From the NCBI GenBank assembly GCA_012932295.1, contig JAAONU010000004.1:29180304-29244303 (forward strand): a stretch of DNA of 64,000 nt. The letters are read 5' to 3'. This document shows positions 61,033 to 64,000 of this stretch, piece by piece. Both the position numbers and the translations under genes were made by a program. Origin of the DNA: Cyclina sinensis (lineage: Eukaryota > Mollusca > Bivalvia > Venerida > Veneridae). Within the stretch, counting starts at the first letter, position 1. Every line of letters begins with the position of its first letter. The notes under the pieces were generated by a model. That model did not search any database. It was not told the origin of the DNA and saw nothing but the letters and a program-made list of their open reading frames with translations.

Positions 61033-61549
61033 GTATGTATTAGTATATGTCATCAGGATAACGGGTACCATAATATCATGACATTGTAGACATATTTCCA
61101 TGTGTATGACTTGTAAAAAACCTTAATATCTATGTGCCTAATACTTATATTTATCTAACGGCATGGACATTGTCATTACTTTCTGTAATATTATCCAGGG
61201 TAACTGAAAAAGGTTTTCAGTATTACTTCCCTTTTTAACATTACTAGTATAGAATTTTCCTGCGATGGCAAAGTATTTAAATTTAACATTCTGTCCTACA
61301 TTTTTTTGCTGTTGAAGTTTACTGCAATATATCAGTGAAAAAGATTAAAACTTGTGATTCACCTGATCATTTTGACTGTTACCAAAATGTTCATGTAATT
61401 TGAATTTGTCTTTTGTGTGGAGATAATAAAAAATTGTTTAAAGACTACCTTAACAGTCACTAACAGACTAACTGCGAATCTGTAATAATATTGGGTTTAT
61501 GTCAAAATTTTATGTGAAATTCCTTTTTGTCTGTTCATGCTGTAATTAT

Positions 61550-61910
61550 ATCCCCTAAACGAAGTTGAAGTGGGGGTGGGGGGGGGGGGGGGTTGGTCAG
61601 TATCTTCACTATTTGCACAGTTATTGCCCTTTGTTGGTTTTTCTTGTCTGGAGCATAACTTGAAAAATAATGGTTGGAATTCAATGCAGCTTCATACAAT
61701 GGTCAAGCACAGTGACAGAAGTACAGTGTACAAGAGCTATAACTCTGTATTGCCCTTTGTTGGTTTTCCCTGTCCAGAGCATAACTTGAAAACTAATGGT
61801 TGGAATTCAATGCAACTTCATATAATGGTCAACCACAGTGAAAGGAAATGCAGTTTACAAGAACCACAACTAATTAATTGCCACAACCATAACTCTTTTT
61901 CAATTCTTTG
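61550..61910 (+). repeat. Interspersed repeat fragment with two ~130-bp tandem units
   Basis: Starts with atatcccctaaacgaagttg followed by a long G run (61571-61592), a left-end style common in bivalve repeats. Then ttgccctttgttggttttt, cttgaaaa-taatggttggaa and ttcaatgcagcttcatacaa each appear twice, about 130 bp apart. The 113-codon frame over it is read-through of the repeat. Confidence 0.6.
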
Positions 61911-63690
61911 ACAAAGTATTCTGTTACTAATAACTTCCTCAGTTCTGAAGCAGTCTTGCAGGGGTATTAATCACATTTAGTGATAGCTCTAGGTTTCTTC
62001 ACTGGAACTCCTTGCAGAAGCTTTTTTGAATTTAAAATACACATAACAGCATCTTGCAGATTTTTTTTTTTTAATTTGTAATGAATTACATTTTTTGAAG
62101 TTTATTTATATTTGGGTTTTTCTGTGAGCATAGTTGGTACAAGCTGTAATCTTTTTCTGTACATTTTACCTTGGTAGAATTTCTGTGTTTGGGAGTATGA
62201 GATATTGATTTTACTGGGCTTTTTACCTTACCATATATTTTTGCAGTATATTTTTTCTGTCTTTTCTTCTTTTGTCTGGGAAAATGTGTTTAATAACTTG
62301 AAAAATGAAAAGTTTTATCGACACTTGAAGTGCTTGTTATTTCATTCTGGTTAGAATAGATATAAATGACATCAGTACTCGAGAGATTGTATAGGATGAG
62401 GGGAAATATGTCTGATATCTCTTTATCTGAAATTTCATCTTTAGTGTAAACATAATAATGAATGGCATGTTTGAAAACGGTTTTCAGGTTTTTGCATTTC
62501 ACAACGGAAAATGCTAGCAAGCAGTGTTATTTGCACTATAATGTGTATTTCAGTCAGGCTTTAGTTACGTAAGTGTAAAGCACTTAAACAAGATTTCCAG
62601 AGGTCAGTGTCACATGTCCATGTGAAAATTCAGACCCTGTATCAGCCAGTGTAACATGTCCATGTTATAAGACTTATGTATTTTCAGTAACTTTTTATGT
62701 GATTTTAATCAAGCTTGGCCCAAATACTGAAACTCAGTTTTTAGGAAGGTGAGTCATGCACAGTACCAAGGTCATCAGCTTAAAAGTCAAGGTCATATTT
62801 CAAAAGGTCAAGTTTCTGATATTGTTTTACTGCAGCCGGTGAAACTTTGCAGGACAATAAAATCATGATGTGTATATTTCTACTTTATTGTCTTGATCCC
62901 GTCATTGAAATGTAGCGGAAGATATTTTATCTCAGAGATTTTGAGATTTATCAAGTGTGCAACTTAACCATTATTGAGAGGGGACAGCCATAAGGTTTTA
63001 ACTGACTTTGTATAAAGAAGAAGATAGAAACTTTTTTGATTTTACCCCTTGATATGTAGGATGTTTTTATTAAGTGTAAGTACAGTGTGTTGTGTAATTA
63101 CATCATGACTAATACTGCAGTAAAGCTTTTGACAATGCAATAAATTTTGTGTGTAAATACTAACAAAGTATGACATTTAAGGGTGTAAACAATAGATGCA
63201 CAGTATATAAATTATGTTCTCATAATATGATTAGGTTTTAACTATGTGCAGTATTTATGGCATGACAATAATCCATGAAAATCTGTATGTGTACAAATTC
63301 TTCTCCCCCTTTGGGGACCTCAAAATATTGAGTGACTTTGTAACTGTATTTTTGTTTTATTATAAAAGAAGAAATTACTATATATATACAGTTTATTGTT
63401 TGGAGTCTTTGACAATGGAGTAACAATGTAACTTTTGACCGTTCCTGAAAACATTTAATTACCTGTGAAGATTACACAGACCCAACAAATTACATCAGAA
63501 AAAAATGGTAAATGATTCAACACTGTTAAGTTTACTTTAAAGCTGCTTTTAGAATCGATTATGTACTTAAAGGAGTTGATCTGCTGGGAACTTAGCATTC
63601 GAATAGTGCTGTACTGTGTGAATCCGTACTGTGTATACAGAGCTGTCTGAAAATGCAGAATAATGGTCAAATTTATTAGTATATGTGTCT
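61911..63690. other. Downstream intron of the phosphatase gene, nothing firm
   Basis: No exon for the segment after the PDZ could be found. A stretch at about 62690-62820 with ccaaggtcatcagcttaaaa and gtcaaggtcatatttcaaaa looks like a fragment of a core repeat. Confidence 0.4.
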
Positions 63691-63699
63691 GTTTATAAG

Positions 63700-63830
63700 A
63701 AAAATTACACTTGTGACCAGAGTGTACAATGATCTACCTACACATTTGTGCAGTCTGCTTGGTCATGATCAGATGATCTGTTCGCTATTGAGTCAATGAA
63801 TTTTTAATAATTACCCCTTTTAGATTAGAA
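63700..63830. repeat. Diverged copy of the 52.6-kb MITE-like repeat
   Basis: Shares tgtgcagtctg, tggtcatgatcag, ctgttcgctattgagtcaat, gaatttt and acccctttt with the element at 52567-52778, in the same order. Its right end is replaced by the 39-bp minisatellite. Confidence 0.5.
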
Positions 63831-64000
63831 ATGAGTCTGTCTAAAATGAATGACGTGTAAGTCCTAGAAATAAGTCTGCCGAAAATGAATGACGTGTAAG
63901 TCCTAGAAATAAGTCTGCTGAAAATCAATGACGTGTAAGTCCTAGAAATAAGTCTGTCTAAAATGAATGACGTGTAAGTCCTAGAAATTAGTCTGTGTAA
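63827..64000. repeat. Minisatellite, 39-bp unit, at least four copies, running off the window
   Basis: The unit gaaataagtctgtctaaaat, gaatgacgtgtaagtccta is repeated with one to three changes per copy up to the last base of the window, so the array continues beyond it. Confidence 0.92.

Noticed and set aside
61570..61911. 113-codon plus-strand frame
   Set aside because: Starts in a poly-G tract and consists of two copies of a ~130-bp repeat.

Overview
This is a non-coding-rich, AT-rich piece of an animal nuclear genome. The window most resembles a bivalve mollusc: it holds pearl/Helentron-like elements with tandem ~145-165 bp core repeats, a tRNA-derived SINE with a deeply conserved central domain, a non-LTR retrotransposon, several MITEs and many minisatellites. 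That placement is inference from repeat style; no species can be named. There is no bacterial gene organisation, no operon and no CRISPR.

One host gene, on the + strand, spans the whole window. It is a PTPN3/PTPN4-type (Drosophila Ptpmeg-like) FERM-PDZ protein tyrosine phosphatase. The window carries its middle part: an exon matching the end of the FERM-adjacent region (261-515), a linker exon (32909-33068), and the PDZ domain split over three exon positions (56146-56235, 58894-59037, then 60817-60886 or 60963-61032). The FERM domain should lie upstream of position 1 and the phosphatase domain downstream of 64000; neither is in the window. Splice phases agree from exon to exon. The intron between the first two exons is about 32.4 kb.

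Two features of this gene stand out. First, the last PDZ exon exists twice in tandem, as two 70-nt exons only 76 nt apart. Both have good splice sites and encode related but different 23-residue segments of the same PDZ position. Including both would shift the frame, so they look like mutually exclusive exons giving two PDZ versions. Second, two long open exons lie inside the 23-kb intron before the PDZ: 40381-41178 (266 codons) and 48350-50443 (698 codons). Each starts with its own ATG and can end in phase 0, matching the PDZ acceptor at 56146. They look like alternative first coding exons for FERM-less isoforms with disordered N-termini.

Layout: 1-515 host exon; 516-32908 large intron with SINE-like fragments, minisatellites at 4.3, 6.6, 13.6, 24.3 and 31.6 kb, a 5'-truncated LINE on the - strand (8228-12795) with an uninterrupted reverse transcriptase, a MITE at 18.8 kb and a pearl-like element at 30.8 kb; 32909-33068 host exon; 33069-56145 intron with a SINE, a 160-bp tandem array, a 33-bp minisatellite, the two alternative first exons, one pearl-like element and two MITEs; 56146-61032 PDZ exons with two large tandem-core elements packed between them; 61033-64000 downstream intron with repeat fragments and a 39-bp minisatellite running off the end.
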